Part shown: piece by piece, positions 54,628-64,000 of the stretch
Numbering within the stretch: the stretch's first letter is position 1
Layout: the number at the start of each line of letters is the position of its first letter
Assembly (NCBI RefSeq): GCF_021917145.1
Contig: NW_025813762.1
Span: 82,001-146,000, forward strand
Length of the DNA: 64,000 nucleotides
Source of the DNA: Hypomesus transpacificus
Lineage: Eukaryota > Chordata > Actinopteri > Osmeriformes > Osmeridae
Direction of reading: 5' to 3'
Translations under genes and position numbers: made by a program
Notes under the pieces: generated by a model
Databases searched by the model: none
Told to the model about the DNA's origin: nothing
What the model saw: only the letters and a program-made list of their open reading frames with translations

Positions 54628-54654
54628 CCCCCCCCCCCCCCCCCCCCCCCCCCC
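54628..54654. repeat. Poly-C homopolymer, 27 nt
   Basis: Uninterrupted C27. Confidence 0.95.
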
Positions 54655-56052
54655 GTGTCTCCTGTTATAGCTCAATTTGAATGTGATTCACAGTCATCAG
54701 AGGGCACAGAGTTGAACTGTATGTTTGGTTTACCAGTGTGCCGTCCCGGACAATTGTGCCGGTCGCCAAGTGTTTTGATATTCATCGTATGTGCTGTTTT
54801 GTTTCTTTTGTTTTGAGTTTTTGGAGGCAACAGCTGTGGTCCTGTTGGGTTTGCTTGTGTGACGTGGGTTTGCTTGTGTGACGTGGCCATGTTTTGTCCT
54901 ATATGTTGGACTGGATGCTCATCACGGGATGTCCAGGTGCTTAGGGACAACTGGTTAGGGTAAGATTAACTTTGTTTAATAGCTTAACCTTTGGCCGCTC
55001 CCCGCCTTAGTTCTGCTGTGTCGTGGATTCTTGCCACTTTCCCCGGAGACTGGCGGAGCTTCGAAGGTGTCCCTGAAGGTAACTGTTTCTGTCGTTTGGG
55101 AGAATGAATGGCTCGGTTGTTTTCATCGTTGGGTTGACAGAATGGCAGGCTTGACTTTTTTGGGGGTCATATGTGAGGTCAGATGTTGTTGGTTCCATGG
55201 TTTTTACCGATTTACGTAGGGTTGTGGCCCCACTGCCTGTTCAATGTAGACATGACTCGAAACTGCAGTCTTTTTTGTGTGGAAAAGGTTTTGTTGTAGC
55301 CTGTATAGCTCCTGTCAGTGAGAACTCCATGTGTTCCTGTGGCACAGCTGAGAGGGTTGTCACAGGAGAGCACTCAGGACACATTCATTCACATGGCTAC
55401 TCCTATCGTAGAGGACTGTGTGGGCTCCTGAGCATGACCTTTGAGAGATGGATCAGTGTTCAATAACAATAATCTGTCATTTACTGGAAGGACACTGGGC
55501 AGCTGGGTGATCTGAGGTTATTCCCCCCCCTCCCTCCTTCAGATGTTGAGATGGCATATGTGACTGGGAGGGTCACATGACTAAGGAGACAGCCTGGTTA
55601 GAACAGGCAGTTCCCGTATAGGGTTGGTAAAACAGTTGGTTGAACAGCTCCCCCCCTCCCCTCAGGTGTTCTCTAAAGTAATATTCAAATGAGATAATTG
55701 TAAATGGTTTTTAACATCCCATCTCCTATACGTGGACCAAAAGACTGCAAGAGGCCTGTGTGTGTCGTTACTGTCGTAGTCTAAGAACATTGAATCCACA
55801 CGGCGAGGTCTTTTAGCCCTGTGTGCTGGTACTGACTGGGGTCCTAATCCTATGTTTTTTGCAACGTTCACAAAAATCTCTCCAAGCCGCCGTTTGCAGG
55901 GCCGTTTGGAGCTGGGTAGACGAGTGCCTCGGAGGTGGCGCAAAACCCTTTTCGCAACGTTTCCGTGGCGGAGGCAACTTTTGAACATAAATTTGGCTCG
56001 ATTTGAACACTGTTTCTCCCTGTCTCTTTCTCCTCTCCCGTCACCGTTTCAG

Positions 56053-56175
56053 ACACAGAACGGAGCATGTGTGAGTGCTAATCCTCTCCGCTGAGTTGAC
56101 CCCCCCCCCCTGCTGCCTGTCACGTGAAACTGCCCCCACCCCCCTCCCCCCGGCTGCAGCCCCTCCCCCTCCACC
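56053..56175 (+). other. dab2 5' UTR portion of first coding exon
   Basis: TTTCAG at 56047-56052 could be the acceptor of an upstream noncoding exon, as in mammals where the DAB2 ATG lies in exon 2. The UTR is C-rich. The upstream exon was not identified. Confidence 0.45.
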
Positions 56176-59100
56176 ATGTCTGCAGAAGTGGAAAACGGCG
56201 TGTCCGTCCCGGCAGAAGCCGGCGCCCCCCCCGCGCCTGCCGGCACCCCGCCCCCGACCGGCACCCCCACCTCGCCCGCCACGGCGGGCGCCAAAACCCC
56301 CTTCAAGAAGGAGAAGAAGAAAGGTAAGACCGCAGCAGGCGTCACTCTCCACGCTCACAGGCCGCCGCACGGCGAGCTCGGCTCGTTGTGGAGGTCCCTT
56401 CGCACGCGCGCAACGCGTACATTTCAAGTCACTCGACGAATGACAAACCCTCGACCGCAGACGAAGTCGCTCGGCTCAGCCGCGCGGTGACACCCATGCC
56501 TCCCCCCATAAAAGCACTCTGACCCCGCCACCTCTTCCCTACCCGTGTCTCCTGTCTAGCGCCGGAGAAAAACGACGAGTACCTGCTGGCCAGGTTTCAG
56601 GGGGACGGTGTGAGGTACAAGGCCAAGTTGATCGGCATCGACGACGTCCCGGAAGCCAGAGGGGACAAGATGAGCCAGGACTCCATGATGAAACTGAAGG
56701 TACCCTTTAGTTGGCAGGTTTGGCCCCCGTGAGTGACTGCTTTCACACAGGTGGTGTTCACTGCGCTCTCCTGCGCTCGCTCATCCACATCGCCCGGGTC
56801 GCTCCTCTCCGTGAAGCTGGTTGTGTTGCACTTGACCACAAGCCTTTCCCCAGTGGGCGTGTCTGTGATTGCGTCCGGTGTGTGGCGTAGCTGATGCAGG
56901 GCCGCTCCTAGGCATAGGCGACATAGGGAGCCGCCTAGGGCGGCATGAAGAGGGGGGTGCGGCAAATTCCCAAGTGCATCCATGAATTAACCCTCCTGCA
57001 CCACCAGCAGAGGGCGCCAAGTCATATCTGTGTTGGGATTGGGGCGGCACCCCGATTTGTGCTCCCGGGGGGGTGGGTGCTGGTTGCCTAGGGCGCCAAA
57101 TGTGCTAGGACCGGCACTGAGCTGATGTGTGTGTGTGTGTGTGTGATTCTCTCCAGGGCATGGCAGTAGCTGCTCGTTCCCAGGGCAAGCACAAGCAGAG
57201 GATCTGGGTCAACATTTCCATGTCGGGCATAAAGATCATCGATGAGAAAACAGGAGTAAGCCTTTTTCTGGCCAAATGGGTCGGAGAACGATATAGCCTT
57301 TAGTAACACGGGTTAAAGATGCAGTCCTGATAGTCTTCAACGATCCTTGTTTTTTGTTGCCATAAAATCGAACGCGTGTCCTTCCTCCACCAGGTGATAG
57401 AACACGAGCACGTGGTGAATAAGATCTCCTTCATCGCCCGAGACGTCACCGACAACAGGGCGTTTGGATACGTTTGCGGTGCCGAAGGACAGCACCAGTT
57501 CTTCGCCATCAAGACCGGCCAACAGGTAACGCCACGCGCACAGGAAGCCGCGCGGTGACACCAGAGGATCCTTACGGGACTAACCGCTGCCCGCTTCTGT
57601 TCGCTGTCCTAGGCTGAGCCCCTGGTGATTGACCTGAAGGACCTCTTCCAGGTCATCTTCAACACCAGGAAGAAGGAGGCGGAAGCCACACAGAAGGTGA
57701 CTTGGGTGGTGGTGGGGGCCAGCTGTGTGTTCATAAGCCTCTGTTGCTCCTTGTAGTGCTCAGGACAATAATACCCATTGTGACTTGTGAGCTGGAGTGT
57801 GGAAGACAGTACGTCTTTATATCATGAAATGGGCCTCGATGTTGCCCCCTGGTGCTCCTCAGTGGTAGTGCACCAGAAGCTGTGCCTTCCAAGGCGACTG
57901 CTACGATACATTATTAATTAATTGTTCAGGATAGCATATGAAATGCTGTTTACCAGTCCAAATTTTCGTTTCAACAGGGTGAAGGCAATAATGCAGTAGT
58001 TGAGGTAAGTGTTTCAAGACACCTTTACAAAAACAGTTTTGGTCATGGTTAAACTCTATCTGACCCCTTGGCTATATAATGTTTTCAGAACGGCAGTGGT
58101 TCCTTGCTCGGTACTGACGGCCAGAAGAACGCAGCCAAAGTAAGTGTTCCTGATCACTAAAGTATATGATATGGACATGAAAAGTCTTAGCACGACTCTA
58201 ATTTTAAACCTAGAAGTCCACAAACATGGGCGTTCCGATCCCAGGCTATGTATAATTAGTGCTCTCAAACCTGTCCAGTATGTGGGTATGCTCGTACTGT
58301 CGCACAATTAAAAGACGACTTAAAAGATCATCGGATTGATATAAACACACCAAAGCAGTCGTGGACATGGTCATTTCAGTCTCTTCTTTGTTTTTGACTG
58401 TTTGCGTCTCTCTCTCGTCTCTCGTTCAGCCGGTGGAGCAGCTGGACTTGTTCGGGGACATGTCCACCCCTCCGGACCTGCACTCCCCCACAGTAAGTGT
58501 CCAGCCGAGCGTCTCTGTCGGCTTCCTCCGTCTCAGGAGGCAGGACACGCGACACACAGAGGAGCATTGTGACACGCGAGGTGGAGATCCGGTAGAAACA
58601 GGGTTTCGGTTCGAACAGGGATTTTCTGATTGTTCCATCTGTGGTGGTGAGAACGCTCAGGTGTGCGTCTCGACACTCTTTGGTGTCCGGTGTGCCATTG
58701 TTCCAAGAAAAGCTCGCAGGGTGTGCCCTGTTGTCGAGGAAGTATTGCATCAGGGTATAAAGTCTCTTTTAAAACCACTGTTATGACTTCCCTTCCTGCA
58801 TCAAATCACCGGCTCATTACATTTGTCAATCATTGCACACGTCATTTAATAGGAATCTCAAACTCAACTCAGCTAAATTGTACAATGATGAGTATCATTA
58901 CAATCACCTTTTTGGATTTGAACGCTCTAAATTAGAGTTTGGGAATCCTGATTCAATGTCCTGTGTTTAATGATCCATCCCGTTTCCTCATAAATCATGA
59001 CTTTTTCCTCCCATGTCAAGTGATTCATTGTGTTCCATTTTGAACAGAACTGATTATTGTATCTCTCCTCTTCTTCTCCACCTCCTCCTCTCTTGTTAAC

Positions 59101-61707
59101 CAGGAGACTAATGACATTCTGTTGCTGGATTTGTCTGCTGAATTTGACAGCAATCAGAACTGTATCAAGGGGAATCCCTTTGTCAGTGGTCCTAACCCTT
59201 GGGCCGCCCCCCAGACAGAAAACCCCTTCTCCTCCACGTTTGGCTTCTTTCCAACCCCAGACACTGACCCTTTCAGAGATGATCCTCTTTCCAACCCCCC
59301 CACCCAATCAGCACCGCTCGATTCTCTGATCTCACCCAAACCCTCCAATCACAGCCAAGAAACCCTCTCTCACCTCGTTAATAAGCAGCTGGTGAAGGGC
59401 GGTCTGAACGGAGACTCTGACCAGTTCGGTCAGCAGTTGAATTGCCTGTCCAACAAGACCTTGATCCTAGCGCTCAGTAACGGCCAGTGGCCACTAGGGG
59501 GCATGAGGCCACAGGAGGACAGGATTGCTGTGGAGGAAAACTGCAATTTTGGACTGGTCCTCTCAACCCAAAACCCTTTCCTCGGGGGGGCAGTGAAAAG
59601 CACAGACCCGCCTAACGATGCGAGCCCGCCGCCCCCCGGGTCTCGCGGCAAGGATTCAGTTGTAATCAGCCCGCCTCCACAAAGCATTAAGACCGGACGA
59701 GGTCGAAGAAGCACCAAGGTGAACGCTCCAGACGAGCCTTGTGATGTTGCATGCCTGGGAATGAGTGGATTCTGTTTGCACAGCTTCCCAAGCCTTGATT
59801 GGTTTGCTTAACCGTCTCCCTTTCCTCGCACTGGGATCCTTTTGTAGTGTGGTTTTTACTGGGTTGCCACTGACCAGTCATAGGCTCGTATTTGAGGAAG
59901 ATTGACGCTTGCAGGATGACTGAGTGTGTGTGTGTGGTGGTTATTTTCACTAACTCGTCTGGATTTCTATACAGCATAACTACACTTGTGCACTTCCGCC
60001 TGTCTAACCCTGCTTGTCACCAGGCGGTTTATCACCCCCTATCTAACTTTGTTCTGTTTGCCATCACAATGATGCTTTTTTTTGTGTCTAACATTCATGC
60101 TTCAGTAAATAAGGTAAGTAATCCTATTGAGTCTTTGTCAGAAAGTCATACAAGATTTGTGTAGAGATTAATATTTATAATCTACTAAGATATCTAGGAT
60201 CTATTCAAATGTTTTATCACTATCGTCTCCCTTCCTTTTGAATAATAGGAAGGGAGCTCTAATAGTATCATTCTAGCAGAGGTATAATATGATTCATGCT
60301 TAAATTTGACTCTCCATGAACAGTCTCCTGCCAACAACCTGTTTGGGACGGACCTTTTTGCCTCTCCCAGTCAGCCTGAAACACCGGGTGACCCATCGGA
60401 TCTGTTTAACAGCCCCCCAGTCAACGCCAACACCAGCAACTCCATAGCAGCACTAGGCAAGACCAAACCCATTGCTACATATAATGAACCTGCCGAAGTA
60501 AACCCATTGGCTAACATTTTAACTTGTATATACTGTCTTGTAGGCAATCTGAACCTGGGTCAACCTACAGCCCCATCACCTTGGGGGGCTCCTGGCCCTA
60601 TGTTCTCAATGCCAGGAGGGATGCCTCAAGTACCACTCCCAGGTCCCCAGGCCCACTTCCCCCAGCCATCAGCCTTTGGGGCCCTGCCTATACCACCTCA
60701 AGCCTGGGGCCAGCCTGGGCAAGCCTGTTTTGGAGCTCCACCTGTCACCCAGCCCCAAGCCTGGGGCCAGCCTCCACCTGCAGTCCACATGGGTGCGCCA
60801 GGTTGGGGCCAGCCCCCTATGGTCAACCCCTTCCAGCCCGGCCCTTTCCCCATGATGGGCGGGCAGCAGGGGCCCCCGAGGCCCCCTCCCCGGCCCCCTG
60901 TCAAGGAAGCTCCCCCCAAGGTGGAGAACAGTGCCTTCACAGCCCTAGACCCCCTGGGAGAGAGGGAAAAGAAGAGCGGGAAGGACATGTTCAAGGACTT
61001 CCAGCTGGCCAAGCCCCCCGCCATCCCCGCCCGGAAGGGGGAGCCTCCGGGGCCTACGCCGAGCACCAATGGGGACGGAGCATTCGCCCAGTACTTTTCC
61101 AGCAAGGTGGGGCTGCCTCAGGACGTCGCGGATCACGATGACTTTGACATCAACCAACTGTCACCTGCCAGCAACGGTAAAGTCCCAACAACACTAAAAA
61201 AAATCATTTAATAGAAGTATTTGAGTAAATATCAGTGGGGGTTGAAAAGTTCAGCAGTTTATTTTATTTTTTACTTGTGGTGAGATATTATTGGGATCCT
61301 GCACTGTAATCATTCCGTCCTCCATTTTGTTCCTCCCACTTAAGATGCTCCAAAACCTGCCCCGCGGCAGGCTGCTCCCATGGCTCCTTCTGCTGCCCCT
61401 GTACCAACCACCAACCTGGGCCTCCTGGATTCTGCCTTCTCCCCAACTCCAGCCTCAGGGAACAATAACTTTGATGATGCATTTGGGCCTCCCAACCTCT
61501 TTGGAGCACCTCCCCTGACTATGGTATGTACACACCAAACCACATACCGTAGTGCTCCACGTTCTGAATCTTTTTTTTTTTTAAGTAAATATTTTCTTAA
61601 TCCCCCCACCCCCTTTCTGTTCCTGAAACGACCAGGCGGCTCCTGTGGGACAAATGTCTGGTGCTTCAGATCCCTTTGCGGACCCCTTTGGAAACCCTTT
61701 TGCCTAA
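56176..61707 (+). CDS. dab2: Disabled homolog 2, clathrin adaptor, 13 coding exons
   Basis: Cytosolic cargo adaptor that links NPxY receptors (LDLR, megalin) to clathrin/AP-2 and myosin VI. Exons: 56176-56323, 56560-56699, 57157-57255, 57394-57525, 57613-57696, 57978-58004, 58089-58139, 58430-58492, 59104-59718, 60324-60456, 60544-61176, 61345-61523 and 61636-61707. The product is 791 aa (human 770). A Pro/Ala-rich N-terminus ends in a Lys cluster. The PTB domain (about 50-201) is intact ([33 protein letters not shown]). [13 protein letters not shown] is in exon 8, and several DPF and NPF motifs occur from exon 9 on. The [19 protein letters not shown] block and C-terminal DPFGNPFA are conserved. 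Exon 9 (205 codons, phase 0/0) equals the exon skipped in mammalian p67. Intron 10 is GC-AG. A 3' UTR intron (61723-61831) follows. dab1 is excluded by the C-terminal half. Confidence 0.95.
56897..57119. mobile_element. 223-bp hAT-type MITE in dab2 intron 2
   Basis: Ends CAGGGCCGCTCCTAGGC and GCTAGGACCGGCACTG are imperfect inverted repeats, flanked by perfect 8-bp duplications AGCTGATG (56889-56896 and 57120-57127). Internal GCCTAGGGCGGCA and TTGCCTAGGGCGCC blocks extend the inverted symmetry. Non-coding. It ends only about 37 nt before the exon 3 acceptor. Confidence 0.88.
57004..57017 (+). promoter_or_regulatory. CTCF-consensus motif inside the dab2 MITE
   Basis: CCAGCAGAGGGCGC fits every position of CCASYAGRKGGCRS. 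It lies in the centre of the transposable element, so it was probably delivered by the insertion. Confidence 0.5.
59488..59503 (+). promoter_or_regulatory. CTCF-like motif in dab2 coding exon 9
   Basis: TGGCCACTAGGGGGCA closely follows the extended CTCF consensus. It overlaps codons for a poorly conserved part of the DAB2 middle region. Confidence 0.4.
60457..60543 (+). other. dab2 GC-AG intron (87 nt)
   Basis: Donor CTAG|GCAAGA matches the GC-donor consensus; acceptor CTTGTAG precedes GCAATCTG. Removing 87 nt joins G|GC as a glycine codon and drops an un-DAB2-like segment (ILTCIYCL). The intron is a multiple of three with no stop, so retention would also stay open. Confidence 0.65.
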
Positions 61708-61722
61708 ATGTAGCCATACCCT

Positions 61723-61831
61723 GTGAGTCGTTGACTTCCAAATGCCTTCTGATTCACAGTTATGAGGAGACTCATGTTCAATGTTGGTGTGAGGGATAAG
61801 ATATTTTAAAAATAAATCTCTCTCTCAACAG
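61723..61831 (+). other. dab2 3' UTR intron
   Basis: ACCCT|GTGAGT sixteen nt after the TAA and TCTCTCAACAG at 61821-61831 define an intron wholly in the 3' UTR. The stop-junction distance is too short to trigger nonsense-mediated decay. Confidence 0.6.
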
Positions 61832-62113
61832 ATTTAGTGTCCACCTGAGAAGAAGCCGTGATCTAAAACAGCTCATGGTCACGATTACCTGAAAGGGCTC
61901 CCACAACCAGCACAAGACAATCCAGATGATCTAAAACTTTCAACCCTCATCTGTCAACTTCACAACTGCCTTCTAATGTTAACCTACTTATAGGAGAACA
62001 TTCTTTATTCTATTGTTTCCCTGTCTTCACTCATTCTTGATATTTTGTGTTCTATCCAATCAATACTTTTCAGACTTTTTTTGTAAATCCAAATTAAATG
62101 TAAAGAGGGGGAA

Positions 62114-62119
62114 AATAAA
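62114..62119 (+). terminator. dab2 polyadenylation signal candidate
   Basis: AATAAA about 400 nt beyond the stop, after the 3' UTR intron. An alternative hexamer lies at about 62182 (TTAATAAATT). Confidence 0.5.
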
Positions 62120-62511
62120 TGTAAAAAAAACTAAAAATGTAAACACTTTTCTAAGAAATGTAAGTCCTCCTGATTTAGCTTAATAAATTTAAAAGGGATC
62201 AAATTGGAATTGATGAAATGTTGGAAATATTGACACTTGTATTAAACGGAAAATAATGAAATTATTACCATGTTGTTCTGGTTTTCTCTAAATATTGCAC
62301 TTCTTAGGAAAATCCTTTGGGTTTCGATGGCGCCATTTCATCCACAAAGACGCTTCATGAATGTGATCACCCGTGAATTCGTTCATGTCACTTTCTTTCA
62401 TGGATGTACAAAAGTTAACTCTTTAATGGGACACTTGTGAGAGATTGTTTTAACAATCAGAAATAATTACGCACCAATTAGCAGTAGGAGCTAAATCTTT
62501 TTTTGCGTTTT

Positions 62512-62531
62512 GGACGTCCATATGGACGTCC
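62512..62531. repeat. 20-bp perfect palindrome
   Basis: GGACGTCCATATGGACGTCC equals its own reverse complement. The GGACG and CCATATGGAC motifs recur just downstream. Confidence 0.9.
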
Positions 62532-62573
62532 ATAGACTGACGGCGATGGCTGCTGATCTTTGCATGGATGGAC

Positions 62574-62705
62574 GGACGGCGATGCTGTTCAGAGTGCCGT
62601 CCATAGAGGGAGCAGATATTTTGGACGGCGTCATAGCCGTCCATATGGACGGCGATGCTGTTCAGAGTGCTGTCCATAGAGGGAGCATATATTTTGGACG
62701 GCGAT
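62574..62705. repeat. Two tandem 73-bp units at the left end of the inverted repeat
   Basis: GGACGGCGATGCTGTTCAGA through TATTTTGGACGGCG occurs at 62574 and again at 62647 with two substitutions. The second unit forms the outer end of the long inverted-repeat arm. Confidence 0.85.
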
Positions 62706-62992
62706 GGATTGAATGTTTAGCAGGCTGTTGAGCTAACAGAACTGCCGAAGGCTACCATAGCATGTAGCTAGCTACATTAACTTTGGATGACTCAATCTTT
62801 TGTCAAGTTAATTTGTATGAATTGCATGTTAGTGCAATATTTACGCCTTTATTCTGTTTTTTTTACATAATCAGCAGTATGATCTCATGACAATATAGAC
62901 TTGAAAAACAATATGTTATGGTTTGGGTTTGCCTATAGGCTACATTTATTTTAATTATTTCGAGAATTGTTAATAAAGACTCATTTAAAATG
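62653..62992 (+). repeat. Left arm of a 340-bp inverted repeat
   Basis: Near identical to the reverse complement of 63661-64000; I see two substitutions and one length difference in a T-run (8 against 9). Confidence 0.93.
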
Positions 62993-63640
62993 TTAACATT
63001 GTGTTATGACCCTATGAAATACATTGCCATTTAGGTCTTTTAAACCGTCAGTTTAAAGTGTTTTATGGGTGGATTTGAAGCCACCAGTCAGTAGCTCCAA
63101 TCTTGCGCACGAACTTTGCGCACGGAGACAAACGCAAAACAACAAACACTCGCTTGGAGCGGAGACCAATGCAAAACACAATACGATGTGTTGAGCCAAA
63201 CCAAAGCCGTCAAAGGCTACCATGAATGTAGCTACAGCAACCGTGGATGACTCAATAAGTTTTGTCACGTTATTTTGTATTAATTGCATTTAAGTGAAGG
63301 CTATATATTTACGCCTTTATTTTATTTTTAACATACAAAAGTAGGCCAATCAACAATATAATCTCATGACAATACAGACTTGAAAAACAATATGTTATGG
63401 TTAGGGTTTGCCTAGATATAGGCTACATATATTTTAAATATTTCGAGAATTGTTAATAAAGACTCAATTAAGATTTTAACATTGTGTTATGACCCTATGA
63501 AATACATTGCCCTTTAGGTCTTTGAAGCCGTCAGTTTAAAGTGTTTTATGGGTGGATTTGGAGCCACCAGTCAGTAGCTCCAATGTTGCGCACGAACCAC
63601 TTTGAGCGGAGACAAATGCAAAACGTAATAGCCTATGGGC
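62735..63640 (+). repeat. Two diverged direct repeats of about 430-450 bp
   Basis: 62735-63185 and about 63205-63640 share long blocks: TTGAAAAACAATATGTTATG, TTTCGAGAATTGTTAATAAA, CATTGTGTTATGACCCTATG, and TTATGGGTGGATTTG with CCACCAGTCAGTAGCTCCAA. The second is more diverged and degraded. Confidence 0.88.
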
Positions 63641-63660
63641 CTAACACTCCAAATTTTAAA

Positions 63661-64000
63661 ATTTTAAATGAGTCTTTATTAACAATTCTCGAAATAATTA
63701 AAATATATGTAGCCTATAGGCAAACCCAAACCATAACATATTGTTTTTCAAGTCTATATTGTCATGAGATCATACTGCTGATTATGTAAAAAAAAACAGA
63801 ATAAAGGCGTAAATATTGCACTAACATGCAATTCATACAAATTAACTTGACAAAAGATTGAGTCATCCAAAGTTAATGTAGCTAGCTACATGCTATGGTA
63901 GCCTTCGGCAGTTCTGTTAGCTCAACAGCCTGCTAAACATTCAATCCATCGCCGTCCAAAATATATGCTCCCTCTATGGACGGCACTCTGAACAGCATCG
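63661..64000 (-). repeat. Right arm of the 340-bp inverted repeat (cut by window end)
   Basis: Mirrors 62653-62992. The match is still running at base 64000, so the full arm may extend to the 62512-62647 region and beyond. Confidence 0.93.

Larger units (their letters stand above)
50141..56050. other. Intergenic region between the c9 duplicate and dab2
   Basis: No supported gene. It contains a CTCF-like motif (50296-50309), a short CA tract near 52081, a C27 homopolymer (54628-54654), a short 18-bp tandem TTTGCTTGTGTGACGTGG (about 54848-54888) and the GC-rich approach to dab2. Confidence 0.55.

Noticed and set aside
56041..56443. Overlapping long frames on both strands at the dab2 start
   Set aside because: GC-rich sequence has few stops; only the frame starting at 56176 continues by splicing into the PTB domain.
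60306..61211. Reading 60324-61176 of dab2 as one uninterrupted exon
   Set aside because: The internal segment is unlike DAB2 and is bounded by a GC-AG intron in the right phase. Kept as the alternative because it contains no stop.

Overview
This is a vertebrate nuclear window, almost certainly from a teleost fish. The evidence is split genes with GT-AG introns, AATAAA signals, dense dinucleotide microsatellites, tRNA-derived SINEs with fish-type tails, and hAT-type MITEs. A protacanthopterygian such as a smelt or salmoniform is only a guess from the SINE tail. I see nothing bacterial or viral.

Layout. 1-8,339 is gene-free repeat-rich DNA. fbp1 (fructose-1,6-bisphosphatase, +, 8,340-11,210, 7 coding exons, 337 aa) and ctsl (cathepsin L, -, 14,581-16,755 with a noncoding first exon near 17,516-17,555, 337 aa) converge. 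A gene desert of about 15 kb then leads to single-exon gas1 (+, 33,164-33,949, 261 aa), a GPI-anchored Hedgehog co-receptor. Complement c9 (-, 40,161-44,404, 11 exons) follows. Beside it lies a decayed tandem copy (46,724-50,140) that keeps recognisable pieces of exons 7 and 11 and both flanks. dab2 (+, 56,176-61,707, 13 coding exons, 791 aa) comes next, and the window ends inside a large inverted-repeat structure (62,512-64,000).

The genes do not form one pathway. fbp1 serves gluconeogenesis, ctsl lysosomal proteolysis, gas1 Hedgehog signalling, c9 the membrane attack complex and dab2 clathrin adaptor function. The linkage itself is informative: in human, FBP1/CTSL/GAS1 lie on 9q21-22 and C9/DAB2 on 5p13.

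Main points for a second look: (1) c9 exon 4 (LDLa domain) has no usable AG acceptor in the expected frame because a (CT)n tract runs into the exon; it sits between complementary (CT)n and (GA)n tracts, and skipping it keeps the frame. (2) The c9 tandem duplicate is dead and carries a 148-bp MITE whose empty site survives in the intact copy. (3) dab2 appears to contain an 87-nt GC-AG intron that a simple ORF reader would translate through. (4) A MITE in dab2 intron 2 carries a full CTCF consensus, and a second CTCF-like motif lies in dab2 coding exon 9. (5) A near-perfect 340-bp inverted repeat closes the window. I found no clearly new multi-gene system.
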